Position numbers and translations under genes: made by a program. Below the pieces are notes generated by a model. That model saw only the letters and a list, made by a program, of their open reading frames with translations, was not told the DNA's origin and did no database searches. Positions 44,175-52,464 of a stretch of 64,000 nt of DNA are shown one piece after another; the first letter of the stretch is position 1, and each line of letters begins with the position of its first letter. Source of the stretch: a virus; IMG/VR virus record IMGVR_UViG_3300033233_000004, positions 62,001 through 126,000 of that record. One strand, written 5' to 3'.

Positions 44175-44649
44175 CCTTCGGATGTATACGCTCGAAGGCG
44201 AGGGTCTTTCTTAAAACGGGAAGTGTTGTATTAATAAAGGAAAGAATAGAACCATTGGCAATTGCGGCGTAATCTTGTTGCTTCTTACGCATTAAACTTA
44301 TACCATTATCCGAATATTCGAAATGGGTTCCAGCTTCGAAAATTTGTAAACGAACGCAAACAAAGAATTCAGCACATATCATCACTGGTGTAGAAAGTAT
44401 AGAAGATACAGTTTCATCTGTAGGATTAGCTGCACCCGCATATAAATCGGAAGAAGTAAATGTCGTAATGATTGGTGGAAAGGTATTGAAAAAATTGAGA
44501 CCCATACGAAAATCTTCCCACAACTCATCATTACTTAATTGACCCGGAAGTCGAAAATTAGAACCCGATGCTAATTGAGTCCTCATAGAAATTCTTGATC
44601 GTAAAAGGTCTACGAAAAATAACTGTTCAGTAGATAATTGATAAGGCAT
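44095..44649 (-). CDS. Structural protein, possible head-tail connector
   Basis: About 184 residues, started at the ATG at 44649; a longer frame to 44697 overlaps the upstream gene. The N-terminus MPYQLSTEQLFFVDLLRSRI is helical. The middle has NFRLPGQLSNDELWEDFRMG and a long helical end. It resembles head-tail connector proteins in size and place, but only weakly. The C-terminus runs into an endonuclease remnant and may not be original. Confidence 0.5.
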   Translation of the reverse strand: MPYQLSTEQLFFVDLLRSRISMRTQLASGSNFRLPGQLSNDELWEDFRMGLNFFNTFPPIITTFTSSDLYAGAANPTDETVSSILSTPVMICAEFFVCVRLQIFEAGTHFEYSDNGISLMRKKQQDYAAIANGSILSFINTTLPVLRKTLAFERIHPKGAFSGQTSFPRSLTRGLRGTRLGMGG

Positions 44650-44663
44650 GTAATCACCGCAGA

Positions 44664-45152
44664 TTAAATTTGAAATTGTATTGATAACCAAGTCCAACCA
44701 GCACTCTTACTACCATTTCCACCGAATCCAACAACTCTTAGAAGTATATCAGTTTTCGCTGGTGGCGCAATTGTAACAAAGGGGGTAGTTCTTACCACTG
44801 TTCCGCCAGTTCCTGCATTTATATCACTAAGTGTTCCAGTGGATTCCAGACTTTGCCATGTAGAACCAGAATCTAATGAATATTGAACTCGTAATTTTGC
44901 AGTAGAAAACCCATCAATATCTTGAATACTACATATACGAAATTGTTCAAAATAACGTAGGTTAACCATTCTTCTGGCATATACTCCATTTTTGAATTCT
45001 GTAAGAGCAACGGGAATAGTCCAAGTAGTATCATACGCCACAGTTTGAGATACAATAGTCAAATCAAAAAAGGTATGATTCGGCAATATATCAGAGGATT
45101 GTAATAATTGCGGTTGTCCATCAACTACAACTACTGGTCTTCTAACAGTCAT
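44664..45152 (-). CDS. Small virion protein
   Basis: A 162-residue beta-rich protein. It starts with RRPVVVVDGQPQLLQSSD, like the next gene (RKPLVLNNGQIEQLQFGD), which suggests the two share an N-terminal motif. Later it has RVQYSLDSGSTWQSL and VTIAPPAKTDILLRVVGFGG, a jelly-roll-like pattern. Likely a head or attachment protein. The ATG follows the previous stop closely. Confidence 0.55.
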   Translation of the reverse strand: MTVRRPVVVVDGQPQLLQSSDILPNHTFFDLTIVSQTVAYDTTWTIPVALTEFKNGVYARRMVNLRYFEQFRICSIQDIDGFSTAKLRVQYSLDSGSTWQSLESTGTLSDINAGTGGTVVRTTPFVTIAPPAKTDILLRVVGFGGNGSKSAGWTWLSIQFQI

Positions 45153-45153
45153 T

Positions 45154-45618
45154 TTAGAGTTTTATTGGTTGTCTTTGAGTAATTTCAAAAGACGTTGCAG
45201 ACAATGCTTGACCAACTTCGACCACGTATCCGGTAACTGGTGGAGTATTGGATAGTCGTCCCTCTATTGTATCCAAATAATATACAGATTGAGGAACAAG
45301 GAATGTAGAACCAATGACTGCCGTCCAATCACTCTGTTCCAACTCACCATCAGTAATTATACTTCCACTGGCACCTGATAGAATGCTCGTATCATACACC
45401 AAACCAAATACACGCTGTTTTCCAGCAGTGGCGGCATTGGCAAGGTTTATACTACCACCAGAAGCTACGTAAACTGGTTGTCCTTTTACAATAGAACCTG
45501 TATTAGCATTGCCAGCTAATACCAAATCTAACTGTATGCCAAAAGCATCCAGAGTATCGCCAAATTGTAATTGTTCAATTTGACCGTTGTTTAAGACAAG
45601 GGGTTTTCGAGATGACAT
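45154..45618 (-). CDS. Small virion protein (decoration-like)
   Basis: A 154-residue beta-rich protein with RKPLVLNNGQIEQLQFGD at the start and KGQPVYVASGGSINLANA, then SGASGSIITDGELEQSDW, as seen in capsid-decoration and fibre-tip proteins of large phages. The ribosome-binding site is GAGG. Related in pattern to the gene at 45627, which also has 'VVTIDG...SSDISMSG' turns. Function inferred from position near the major capsid gene. Confidence 0.55.
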   Translation of the reverse strand: MSSRKPLVLNNGQIEQLQFGDTLDAFGIQLDLVLAGNANTGSIVKGQPVYVASGGSINLANAATAGKQRVFGLVYDTSILSGASGSIITDGELEQSDWTAVIGSTFLVPQSVYYLDTIEGRLSNTPPVTGYVVEVGQALSATSFEITQRQPIKL

Positions 45619-45626
45619 AAATTACC

Positions 45627-46085
45627 TCATAATATAATAGGTTCATTAAACGAAAGTAATATTGTGCTTGGTTCAATAACTAACGCTATCCTTTGAACAA
45701 ATCCTGTAGATGGCGGTTCGTTAGAGAGTACTTTTCCATTTAAAAACAATTTATTACCCACTGTCCAAGACCAAGTGGGATTAACTACAAAACCATGTTG
45801 TTGTACTTGTTTTATTTCATCAATAGCCATATCTTCCAATGCAATTCCAACAAGCATTCCGCTCATTGAAATATCAGAAGAATTTGCTACTCGGCCATCT
45901 ATTGTAACAACATCATAAGCTGAGATTAATTCAGTAGCTTGAATTGCTACAGTATTTGTACCACCAGTAAATTGCAGTAGTCGTTCAATATTATCAACAG
46001 CTTCGGCAAGTAATAATACCTGATTTCTATTAGCTGCCCATGTATGCTCGCCGTAATTATCAAGAATGAATTTATTAATTGGCAT
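45627..46085 (-). CDS. Small virion protein (decoration-like)
   Basis: About 152 residues, started at the ATG at 46085. The frame is open to a TTG at 46109 that lies in a terminator and is not chosen. The block NNALF-type decoration pattern is weak, but AYDVVTIDGRVANSSDISMS and TVGNKLFLNGKVLSNEPPST resemble the protein at 48267 (KVYINHSAEVAAGD, VNSLGRLTLTG). It follows the major capsid gene across a strong terminator. There is no clear ribosome-binding site. Confidence 0.55.
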   Translation of the reverse strand: MPINKFILDNYGEHTWAANRNQVLLLAEAVDNIERLLQFTGGTNTVAIQATELISAYDVVTIDGRVANSSDISMSGMLVGIALEDMAIDEIKQVQQHGFVVNPTWSWTVGNKLFLNGKVLSNEPPSTGFVQRIALVIEPSTILLSFNEPIIL

Positions 46086-46107
46086 AAGATAGGAAGTATT
46101 AAAACGC

Positions 46108-46141
46108 AAAAAGGGTTAACCCTCGTTAAGAAGGTTAACCC
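46108..46141 (-). terminator. Strong rho-independent terminator after capsid gene
   Basis: GGGTTAACC and GGTTAACCC form a 9-bp perfect stem with an 11-base loop, followed in the transcribed direction by TTTTT. It lies 40 bases after the major capsid stop, so capsid transcription should stop here and the genes below would need read-through or another promoter. Confidence 0.85.
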
Positions 46142-46183
46142 CTTTGAAGGTTTCTTAAAAATTACAGATTAAATTACCCTATG

Positions 46184-46978
46184 TTATTGGGTAATTGTAC
46201 CTGAATGCGTACCACGAGCAACGCCGTTAGCAACCAAAGCCGCCATACCAAGTTCCTCATAAGCTACGTAACCGATACTTGCCTGTTTTGGAGCATCGTC
46301 TGGCATAAGCATAAGCTCAGTACGGACAGGCATAACACCAAAGAATCTTGGCTCTGCCAATGCGTACACTGAACCACGCTGTACCTGACGGCTGACAATA
46401 AGGTCAATACCCCAAATGGAACCGTACAGACCAGTTTCCAATACCTCACGAAGAGATACAGGGTCGAGGTCTTTGTTCGACCAAACACGGATGTCTGCGA
46501 ACGAACGGAAACGCATAAGGAATGCGTACTGTGGGAGGTCGAAGTCCATGATAGACGTAGATAAGTCGTTCAAGAAAATCTTGCTTGCACCAGCCGTACC
46601 AACTGTGTAAGGAACATTGGCAAGGTTACCTGCCGTTGTACCATTCAAAAGTGCCAAGAACTGCAAGTCTTCCTGTTCCTGAACTGCAATCTTAAGTGCT
46701 TCTTGAGTACGATCAAGAATGTTGAAACGCCTCTGTTGAATCTCAGACAGACGGATGTTTGCGTCTGCGAAGATTTCCCAAGTCGTCGGTTCAACAAACT
46801 CAGCGTTGATATTAACTTCATCAACCGCACCCTTCTTTGCAACTACGAAAGCATTAACTTGTTTCTTAATGTCCCTATCGTAACGAACAATCTGACCTTG
46901 AGCCAGAATGTCAATTTCGAGGAACTTTCGGGCTACACCAACGTAGTCCAATTGTTCACGGATAGGCACTGCCATTTG
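46184..46978 (-). CDS. Major capsid protein, exon 2 (HK97-like)
   Basis: Encodes the last 264 residues of a capsid protein of about 314 residues. In frame it begins QMAVPIREQLDYVGVARKF and contains VRYDRDIKKQVNAFVVAKKG, then a P-domain-like helix and DLPQYAFLMRF and the E-loop-like parts of HK97 folds. The first residues of the mature frame lie 1 kb upstream (48003-48152), across a group I intron. Joining GCT (Ala) to CAA (Gln) keeps the frame. A nominal start 3 bases upstream (TTG) is not used. The terminator downstream is at 46108. Confidence 0.85.
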   Translation of the reverse strand, partial: QMAVPIREQLDYVGVARKFLEIDILAQGQIVRYDRDIKKQVNAFVVAKKGAVDEVNINAEFVEPTTWEIFADANIRLSEIQQRRFNILDRTQEALKIAVQEQEDLQFLALLNGTTAGNLANVPYTVGTAGASKIFLNDLSTSIMDFDLPQYAFLMRFRSFADIRVWSNKDLDPVSLREVLETGLYGSIWGIDLIVSRQVQRGSVYALAEPRFFGVMPVRTELMLMPDDAPKQASIGYVAYEELGMAALVANGVARGTHSGTITQ

Positions 46979-48002
46979 CAATATGTTACGTCTTATTCAG
47001 ACGGTGACAGTATTTCTACTGCACTCTTACTGTTGCCAGTAAGCTCGGACTATCTCTTCACTTTGGTATATTCAACCAAAATGTTTCACGTATAGTCTCT
47101 GAGGAGCACAAAACTTCTTTATGCATTTTGTATTTGAAATAAGGAACATAAAATCGAGAAAGATATTTGCTCAATATATGTCTTGTATCAGCCGCAAAAT
47201 ACAAATACCAATAGTGGGTTTTTCCATTACTTTTTTGAATCGGTGTTGTTTTTATTCCAAATTTTTTGAAGAAGTAATACCGAATAAGTTTTACTTCTTC
47301 TAAAGTAAAGGAACATGTTGATAACCAATAACTATTTTTATCAAATGCTCCATCGTCATAGAATAAAAAGACAAGGCCAAGTATACTTAACCTATCCAAC
47401 GCCTCTTCTGTAACAATTTTACGTTTTTCTTCATTATACATCATCCTATATATACATTTCAAATCGGGATGTTGTATAGTAGAAAATCCGCAACTAACAT
47501 CGTTCATTTCATATTTTATATCTTGAACACATAGATTATTCAGCAGTAGCCTTTTAATCTTTACGTATTCTTGTTGTTTATACGAATGATGAACTCTTAG
47601 TCTAACAGAACCATTTTTATTAATATCTAAATTACCATCTCCAAAAATAGTGCCAATAATAAAACCATATTGCCATTCTGGAATTGGATTACATCGAAGT
47701 ACTTCCGCCCGTTGTTGAATATCGGCAAGTTCTGTTGTCAATCCAAAAGATTTTCTATAAAATATTATAGGGTCTATAGGAATATTCAGTATACTTGCAA
47801 CTTCAACATGAGAAAGTTGCTTGATATCATTTTGATTAAGAAAAGATTCTGTCAGTATGTTACTATACTTGTAACGATACGTTCCCATCTTAGTTTTGCT
47901 TTCCTGCTGATTGACTCTGTTCTCGGATTTTTACCCTTTGGGTACCGCTAACATTAAATGAGTTGTTCCAGCATATAGTGAAATTAGGTGCCCAAATTAC
48001 TA
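46979..48002 (-). ncRNA. Group I intron in the major capsid gene
   Basis: A 1,024-base intron. P1: exon end GGTGCT pairs with GGGCACC in the intron, with a U-G pair at the splice site. A P-like element AATCAGCAGGAAAGC is at 47898-47912. R is CAGAGACTATACGTG (47084-47104 region) and S is GAAGAGATAGTCC (47047-47059); GACTAT and ATAGTC pair as P7. A P9 hairpin CTTACTG-GCAA-CAGTAAG (GNRA loop) is at 47026-47043, followed by CAGTA-GAAA-TACTG and CGTCT-GAATA-AGACG. The intron ends in G before CAA. The LAGLIDADG gene lies between P and R. Confidence 0.93.
47058..47888 (-). CDS. Intron-encoded LAGLIDADG homing endonuclease
   Basis: A 276-residue protein with two LAGLIDADG motifs: FIIGTIFGDGNLD (about 96-108) and GLVFLFYDDGAFD (about 192-204). 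Both keep the acidic residue, so it is likely active. Its N-terminus overlaps intron helix sequence and its last codons (SSETIRETF) are the R element of the intron core, so protein and ribozyme share bases. It would spread the intron to capsid genes without it. An ORF in this place is typical of group I introns of this type. Confidence 0.9.
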   Translation of the reverse strand: MGTYRYKYSNILTESFLNQNDIKQLSHVEVASILNIPIDPIIFYRKSFGLTTELADIQQRAEVLRCNPIPEWQYGFIIGTIFGDGNLDINKNGSVRLRVHHSYKQQEYVKIKRLLLNNLCVQDIKYEMNDVSCGFSTIQHPDLKCIYRMMYNEEKRKIVTEEALDRLSILGLVFLFYDDGAFDKNSYWLSTCSFTLEEVKLIRYYFFKKFGIKTTPIQKSNGKTHYWYLYFAADTRHILSKYLSRFYVPYFKYKMHKEVLCSSETIRETFWLNIPK

Positions 48003-48152
48003 AGCACCAACTGCTTGCCTTCCCGCTTCTGTTTGCAACGCATCAAACACTTGGTCTACGCTTACGGCATCCTGAAACGTCTGGAATCCGTCTTGTGCAG
48101 CCGTTGCCTGTGATGCTGTTGTTGCAAAACCTGCTTGTGGCTTGTTATTCAT
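48003..48152 (-). CDS. Major capsid protein, exon 1
   Basis: The first 50 codons: MNNKPQAGFATTASQATAAQ, then a helix ending QTEAGRQAVGA, after which the frame would stop at TAG inside the intron. AGAGGTAATATC before the ATG is a good ribosome-binding site, the same as before the gene at 48267. The reading frame continues in exon 2 at 46978. An Ala/Gln-rich N-terminus is common in capsid proteins with a delta-like or unordered arm. Confidence 0.88.
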
Positions 48153-48188
48153 GATATTACCTCTCATGTTATTATGTGATTATATTAC

Positions 48189-48250
48189 CTGCAAGACAAA
48201 CTTGCAGTTATTGTACCGATATTGGAGCGGGATTTAAGGGAACCCCGCTC
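48189..48250 (-). promoter_or_regulatory. Two hairpins in the capsid leader
   Basis: CTGCAAG-ACAAA-CTTGCAG (48189-48207, 7-bp perfect) and GAGCGGG with CCCGCTC (48225-48250, 7-bp perfect, 12-base loop) lie between the upstream virion gene and the capsid ATG. Neither has a strong U-run. They may be a partial terminator and an mRNA 5' stabiliser for capsid mRNA. Confidence 0.55.
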
Positions 48251-48266
48251 AGACCTTTTGCACAGC

Positions 48267-48749
48267 TTAGATACGGAACAAAATACCAAGCGTGTAATCG
48301 TTGGCTGCATTAGGCACCTGAATAAGCTTTGCCTGTACAGAACCTGTCTGGCTTGCGCCACCAACTGTAACCACCGAACCAGTAAGCGTTAGCCTACCAA
48401 GAGAGTTGACCCACAAGTTATTACCAACAGAACCAGCTTCAACATCAAGTGCATATGCACGAGTTGGATCACCTGCTGCAACTTCTGCGGAGTGGTTGAT
48501 ATAAACCTTTGAACCAACACCATAGATACCAGTCAACAGAGAACCTGTTGGCGGAGTCGAAAGACCCAACTGTGTGGTATTTGCAGGGTCAACACCCATG
48601 AAGAGAGCATTGTCATTTGCTGCTAATACTGCTTCCCCAAGAGAGTTTAATGTGAAAAAGTTACCCGGAACCCAACCAGTTGTAATGGTTGCTGCGGAAA
48701 CTTTGAAAGTGTCTTTTGCAAACACACGATTCATTAATACTTTACTCAT
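48267..48749 (-). CDS. Small virion protein, decoration-like
   Basis: A 160-residue beta-rich protein upstream of the capsid gene. WVPGNFFTLNSLGEAVLAAN, KVYINHSAEVAAGD and LWVNSLGRLTLTGSV are the pattern of capsid-decoration proteins of this type (a short N-terminal arm and beta-tulip-like barrel). GAGGTAATATT precedes the ATG. It is translated at high levels if the equal leader of the capsid gene is a guide. Function is inferred. Confidence 0.6.
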   Translation of the reverse strand: MSKVLMNRVFAKDTFKVSAATITTGWVPGNFFTLNSLGEAVLAANDNALFMGVDPANTTQLGLSTPPTGSLLTGIYGVGSKVYINHSAEVAAGDPTRAYALDVEAGSVGNNLWVNSLGRLTLTGSVVTVGGASQTGSVQAKLIQVPNAANDYTLGILFRI

Positions 48750-48801
48750 AATATTACCTCTTTACATTTGAGATTGAACGAATTTACGATTTTTTGACCG
48801 C

Positions 48802-50652
48802 TTACACTTTTTTCCTGTAATGCGGACGAACTTTTCGATACGATTCTTGTTCAGGGTCGAGTCCTTGTTTACGCAGACGATTTGCATACGTATCAAGATT
48901 ATGTGCAAATGATGTCTTAGTTAACGAAGACGTTGTTTGCATCTGTGGTACTACTGCGGCTTGAGTAATCTTACCATCAGTACTTACTTCTGATGCAACA
49001 CCTTCTGTATCAACATTCTTGTTATCTGGTTTACGAACAGCTTCATGAGTATTTGCAAGAATACCTTGTTCTACTTCTTCATTATCAGGAATACGAGCTT
49101 CTTTCAAAGCCGCTTCATTGACGATTGGCATAGACTCAATAAGTTCTTTCTGTGCTGCGAACTTAGCTTCGTCATATTCGACAACCTTACGAGCATACTC
49201 TGCAATAGCCGTCTTTGTAAACTTCACAATACCACGGCTTGCTGCCAAACGAGAGAAGTCAACTGCTACGCGAGCTTTTGCCCTGCGTATTTCAACTGAA
49301 GCTTCCGTCTTTGGCTTACCAGAACCAACTGAATCTGCATCATTACCACCAGTCAAACCACCCTCTACATCGTTTGCCGACTCTTCCTCTGGCTTGTAGT
49401 TAATGTTCATATCAACACCACTCTTGGTACCTGCATTTGCAGCAGCATCATTGATACCTGCGCCAAGATTAGCACCAGTCTTCTGACTTGATGTTAATGC
49501 TTTTGCAAACTCTGCATCACCAAATGCATCTTTGTAATATGCACGAAGTTTTGCTTTGTCCTTTACCTTTGGTTCGCGTTCTGCCGTTGCTTCCAAACCA
49601 ATAGTATCAACTTCTGCATTCAAATATGCTGCAACAGCCTCGATACCATTCTTTCTAATATGATTTACAACATTCTGTGAGAATGCTGGACTTGTGAAAA
49701 TAGCATAATTTTCTGCGGTCTTATCACCAACTGCTTTTGCCAATTTATCCCACGTTACAACAGCGTACTTACCTTGTTTGTCCTTGTTCAATGCACGAAG
49801 AACAAGAGCCGAACCAAATACATTGTTCTTGTTAACAACCTTGGCATTAACATATGCACCGAATTCATGTGGGTTACCTTCATCAGTCAAACGAGGTTCA
49901 GCAGCAGCATTTGGAAGAGCATCTTCCTTTGCCTTGTTTGTATGGAATTCTGCATTACCTGCTTCGTAGTGTTTGATTTCTTTTTTTGCGGAGTAGTTAA
50001 TGTCTCCATTAATACCCTTATCACCACTAAACTCTGCACCTGTTGGTGGAACTGCGGTACCAAATACTGTACCAAGTTCTGACCATGCTTGTTTTGCTTC
50101 TTTCACGTTCTGAACAACTGCATGAAGAGGGGAGTTATTGGAAACTTTAGTTGATGTTGATTTTCGTTTCAAAAGAAAAGCCCAATGACGAATTGCTCCA
50201 CGAGCATCCTCAACTGCGGAAATAGCTTGCTGTGTCAAAAGACCAATTTCGTTTTGTGCCTTTGCACTCAAACGGAAAGTCTTACTTGAAGTCTTTTGTT
50301 CCATATCAGCACCTTGGTCGGTAATGTTGTCGATACCCTCAACAACAGCCTTAAGGTCTGTGATAGCTTCATTAACAGTCTTCTTCGCCTCTTCAGGAGT
50401 CTTGATCTCAGGAACTTTTTCTTTACCTTCTTCTGTACCTGCTGGTGCACCAATTTCACTACCACCTGTCATGTCAACACCACCAAGATTTGCACTATCT
50501 TCATTGGACATATCGCCTGTACCTGCACCTGTAAAGGATTCAGGCGTATCATTAGATAGTTTGTTAATTAAATACTGTGCGCTCTTTTTGACAGAAGCAA
50601 GTTCAGTCAACATTTCACGCAGACTCTGGTTAACCTGTGCAGTTGAAATCAT
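48802..50652 (-). CDS. Scaffold or internal head protein
   Basis: About 616 residues, started at the ATG at 50652 (GGGG upstream). The protein is highly charged, Ala/Lys/Glu-rich, with low-complexity linkers and coiled-coil stretches (AAQKELIESMPIVNEAALKE), no enzyme motif visible and a basic C-terminus (SYRKVRPHYRKKV). Such composition directly upstream of capsid genes is typical of scaffolding or internal head proteins. A fused prohead protease is not seen. The C-terminal basic tail could bind the capsid. Confidence 0.55.
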   Translation of the reverse strand: MISTAQVNQSLREMLTELASVKKSAQYLINKLSNDTPESFTGAGTGDMSNEDSANLGGVDMTGGSEIGAPAGTEEGKEKVPEIKTPEEAKKTVNEAITDLKAVVEGIDNITDQGADMEQKTSSKTFRLSAKAQNEIGLLTQQAISAVEDARGAIRHWAFLLKRKSTSTKVSNNSPLHAVVQNVKEAKQAWSELGTVFGTAVPPTGAEFSGDKGINGDINYSAKKEIKHYEAGNAEFHTNKAKEDALPNAAAEPRLTDEGNPHEFGAYVNAKVVNKNNVFGSALVLRALNKDKQGKYAVVTWDKLAKAVGDKTAENYAIFTSPAFSQNVVNHIRKNGIEAVAAYLNAEVDTIGLEATAEREPKVKDKAKLRAYYKDAFGDAEFAKALTSSQKTGANLGAGINDAAANAGTKSGVDMNINYKPEEESANDVEGGLTGGNDADSVGSGKPKTEASVEIRRAKARVAVDFSRLAASRGIVKFTKTAIAEYARKVVEYDEAKFAAQKELIESMPIVNEAALKEARIPDNEEVEQGILANTHEAVRKPDNKNVDTEGVASEVSTDGKITQAAVVPQMQTTSSLTKTSFAHNLDTYANRLRKQGLDPEQESYRKVRPHYRKKV

Positions 50653-50725
50653 ATGAGAACCCCATTTTAAAAATTCATGTAAAAGAAGATGGTATATGTC
50701 CACCCTACACACTAAAAGTAATGCT

Positions 50726-50745
50726 GAGAGGTCGAAATTTATAGT
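50726..50745 (-). promoter_or_regulatory. Late-promoter-like box before head genes
   Basis: CCCACTATAAATTTCG lies about 80 bases before the scaffold-like gene. It shares CCACTATAAA with the sheath leader and is close to the TATAAATA late-promoter core of T4. Only two sites are seen, so this is tentative. Confidence 0.35.
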
Positions 50746-50761
50746 GGGTAAGAGAAAAAAG

Positions 50762-50798
50762 TAAAATAAAAAGAGATGCCACTTACAATGACATCTTT
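50762..50798 (-). terminator. Terminator after metallophosphatase gene
   Basis: GATGTCA and TGGCATC form a 7-bp stem (one G-U pair) with a 7-base loop, followed by TCTTTTTATTTT on the minus strand. It separates the repair operon from the head operon. The opposite side also has a short T-run, so it could work both ways. Confidence 0.7.
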
Positions 50799-50930
50799 TC
50801 GATGACGAAACTTATGTTAATTGCTTAATATAGAGTAGATTGAGCTATCCCGTATGAGATGCAGTATTTAGCTTCTTTTGGAAGTTTAATACCATGCCAC
50901 ACAGAAATAATAAGATAAACAGAAATGTTA

Positions 50931-51743
50931 TTATACTACAATTGAGGAAGGTTTTCCAATAACTTGTAATGTCACCAAGTCTGGAAAAGATACTGCGGTA
51001 AGAATACCTGATTGGAAACAGCCTGTATCAACTCCACAAGCTTTTTTACTGAACTTAGGTACATCTCCTACAATTTTGTGTCCATAGAAAACAAAGAATT
51101 CCCCATCATAATTATTTTCCCAATCAATACGGTCTGGCTTACCTTCAAGAGAGACAGAACGAACAGGGCCGTATATTGCATATTCCATTGTCTTCGCTGG
51201 CCCCCATTCATTGACCATACCATAGCCATAAAAATGTGGATAAAAGGCTGCATGTACAGCTACAGCAGTTTGCGTTGGAGCAACCATCTTAATAGTTAAA
51301 GGTGTAGTTGCAAGAAATCGTTTATATGTATTTCGAGTATGCTCATCGACACCGGCAATTTGAAATAGAGTTGTATCAAGACCATGTTTTGGTTGAACTT
51401 TATTACCATTAAGTGCTCGAAGTAATTTCTCATCATGATTTCCAAGCACATTAAAAAATGGCATAAGAAGTTGGTCTTGTGTAAATCCTGCTCCTCGAAG
51501 ATATAACATAAGATGTAAACTCTGAAGAGAATCCTCACCACGATCACAAATATCTCCAATAAATACTATTTTTGTAGTGAAGTTGTCATTCGCTCCACCA
51601 TCTTTACCAAGAGCTATCTCATAGTCAGCAATTTTGAAAAGAAGGTCTTGAAATTGATTAACCATACCATGGACATCACCTATAATCCAAAATCGGTTGG
51701 CTGTCTCTTCTTGTACAAATGGCATTGTTGCTGGAATTTTCAT
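50931..51743 (-). CDS. Metallophosphatase (calcineurin-like), PP2A/lambda-PP type
   Basis: A 270-residue phosphatase. It shows all metal-site motifs: GDVHG, GDICDRG, GNHDE, a middle His (VAVHAAF) and YGHKIVGD. The order is that of lambda-type protein phosphatases and of phage 2',3'-phosphatases. It is the last gene of a coupled set (ATGA overlaps) with a small protein and a P-loop kinase, so a role as RNA-end phosphatase in repair is attractive but not proven. Confidence 0.85.
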   Translation of the reverse strand: MKIPATMPFVQEETANRFWIIGDVHGMVNQFQDLLFKIADYEIALGKDGGANDNFTTKIVFIGDICDRGEDSLQSLHLMLYLRGAGFTQDQLLMPFFNVLGNHDEKLLRALNGNKVQPKHGLDTTLFQIAGVDEHTRNTYKRFLATTPLTIKMVAPTQTAVAVHAAFYPHFYGYGMVNEWGPAKTMEYAIYGPVRSVSLEGKPDRIDWENNYDGEFFVFYGHKIVGDVPKFSKKACGVDTGCFQSGILTAVSFPDLVTLQVIGKPSSIVV

Positions 51744-51991
51744 TGACGGTCACCTTTGTGTATAGAATCTACTATATCCTTCATCTTTGAAAAAACGTCA
51801 TTGATAGCATTCCATGAATTTTCAAGTTGAATATAACTTTGTTTTATTTCGAATAGTTGAGTTTCTAACCATAGTTGATATTCCCAAGAAGCAAAACCTA
51901 ATTCACCATGACAAACTGGATTTGTTAACCATCTTTTACCAGTAGTTCTTTCATAATCTTCTCGTATAACTTCTGTTATTTCTTTATTCAT
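51740..51991 (-). CDS. Small helical protein of unknown function
   Basis: An 83-residue protein, helical and charged, with WEYQLWLETQLFEIKQSYIQ in the middle. Both ends overlap its neighbours by ATGA, linking it tightly to the kinase and phosphatase. No family recognised. Coupling suggests it acts with them. Confidence 0.65.
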   Translation of the reverse strand: MNKEITEVIREDYERTTGKRWLTNPVCHGELGFASWEYQLWLETQLFEIKQSYIQLENSWNAINDVFSKMKDIVDSIHKGDRQ

Positions 51992-52464
51992 AGTCGGTCA
52001 TCCTCCACAAATGGAAAAGCGTGTTTAAAATTGTTATGATAGCGTCGCACCACATCTTCTGATACTCGACGTTCACGATTGGCGTTTGCTATTAATGCAT
52101 CTTCAAGCGTAGTACCAAGGATAATATATACAATACGATATCCATATCGCTTTGCATAGTCGGCCATAATACGGCGAGTTTTTTGTTTGACCATGTATGC
52201 TGCATCAAAAATGACATCTTGTTTGAAACGCATTGCTTCTTCCAAACGTTGATATGCAATACGCCATGCTTCAGCATTTACTGATTGGTCAGATTCATCA
52301 CCGGATATTTCTGCACGAATTTCATCAGGACATATCTCGTTGACATTATGTGGGGCATCTATTGATTGTTGTTGAAGAAGCCCCAAGGACAAAGTTCGAC
52401 GAATAGTGCTCTTTCCTGTGGAGATACCACCTATTAATAAATACAATATAGGTGTATGTGTCAT
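51988..52464 (-). CDS. P-loop kinase (polynucleotide kinase-like)
   Basis: A 158-residue nucleoside/polynucleotide kinase of the AAA_33/T4-Pnk N-domain type. Walker A is GGISTGKST (about 12-20), followed by NEICPDEIRAEISGD with the substrate-site Asp, and DVIFDAAYMVKQKTRRIM as the Walker-B-like region. The lid has RERRVSEDVVRRY. With RNA ligase at 11018 and phosphatase next to it, an RNA 5'-kinase is the best guess; a zeta-toxin-like role is less likely. Coupled by ATGA. Confidence 0.8.
   Translation of the reverse strand: MTHTPILYLLIGGISTGKSTIRRTLSLGLLQQQSIDAPHNVNEICPDEIRAEISGDESDQSVNAEAWRIAYQRLEEAMRFKQDVIFDAAYMVKQKTRRIMADYAKRYGYRIVYIILGTTLEDALIANANRERRVSEDVVRRYHNNFKHAFPFVEDDRL

Noticed and set aside
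44873-45055. Small minus-strand frame inside the virion gene at 44664
   Set aside because: Fully inside another gene in a different frame, without start signals.
50800-50930. Possible peptide VWHGIKLPKEAKYCISYGIA in the gap before the phosphatase end
   Set aside because: It resembles a worn helix-turn-helix or endonuclease piece, but has no start signal and no clear match to the remnants.
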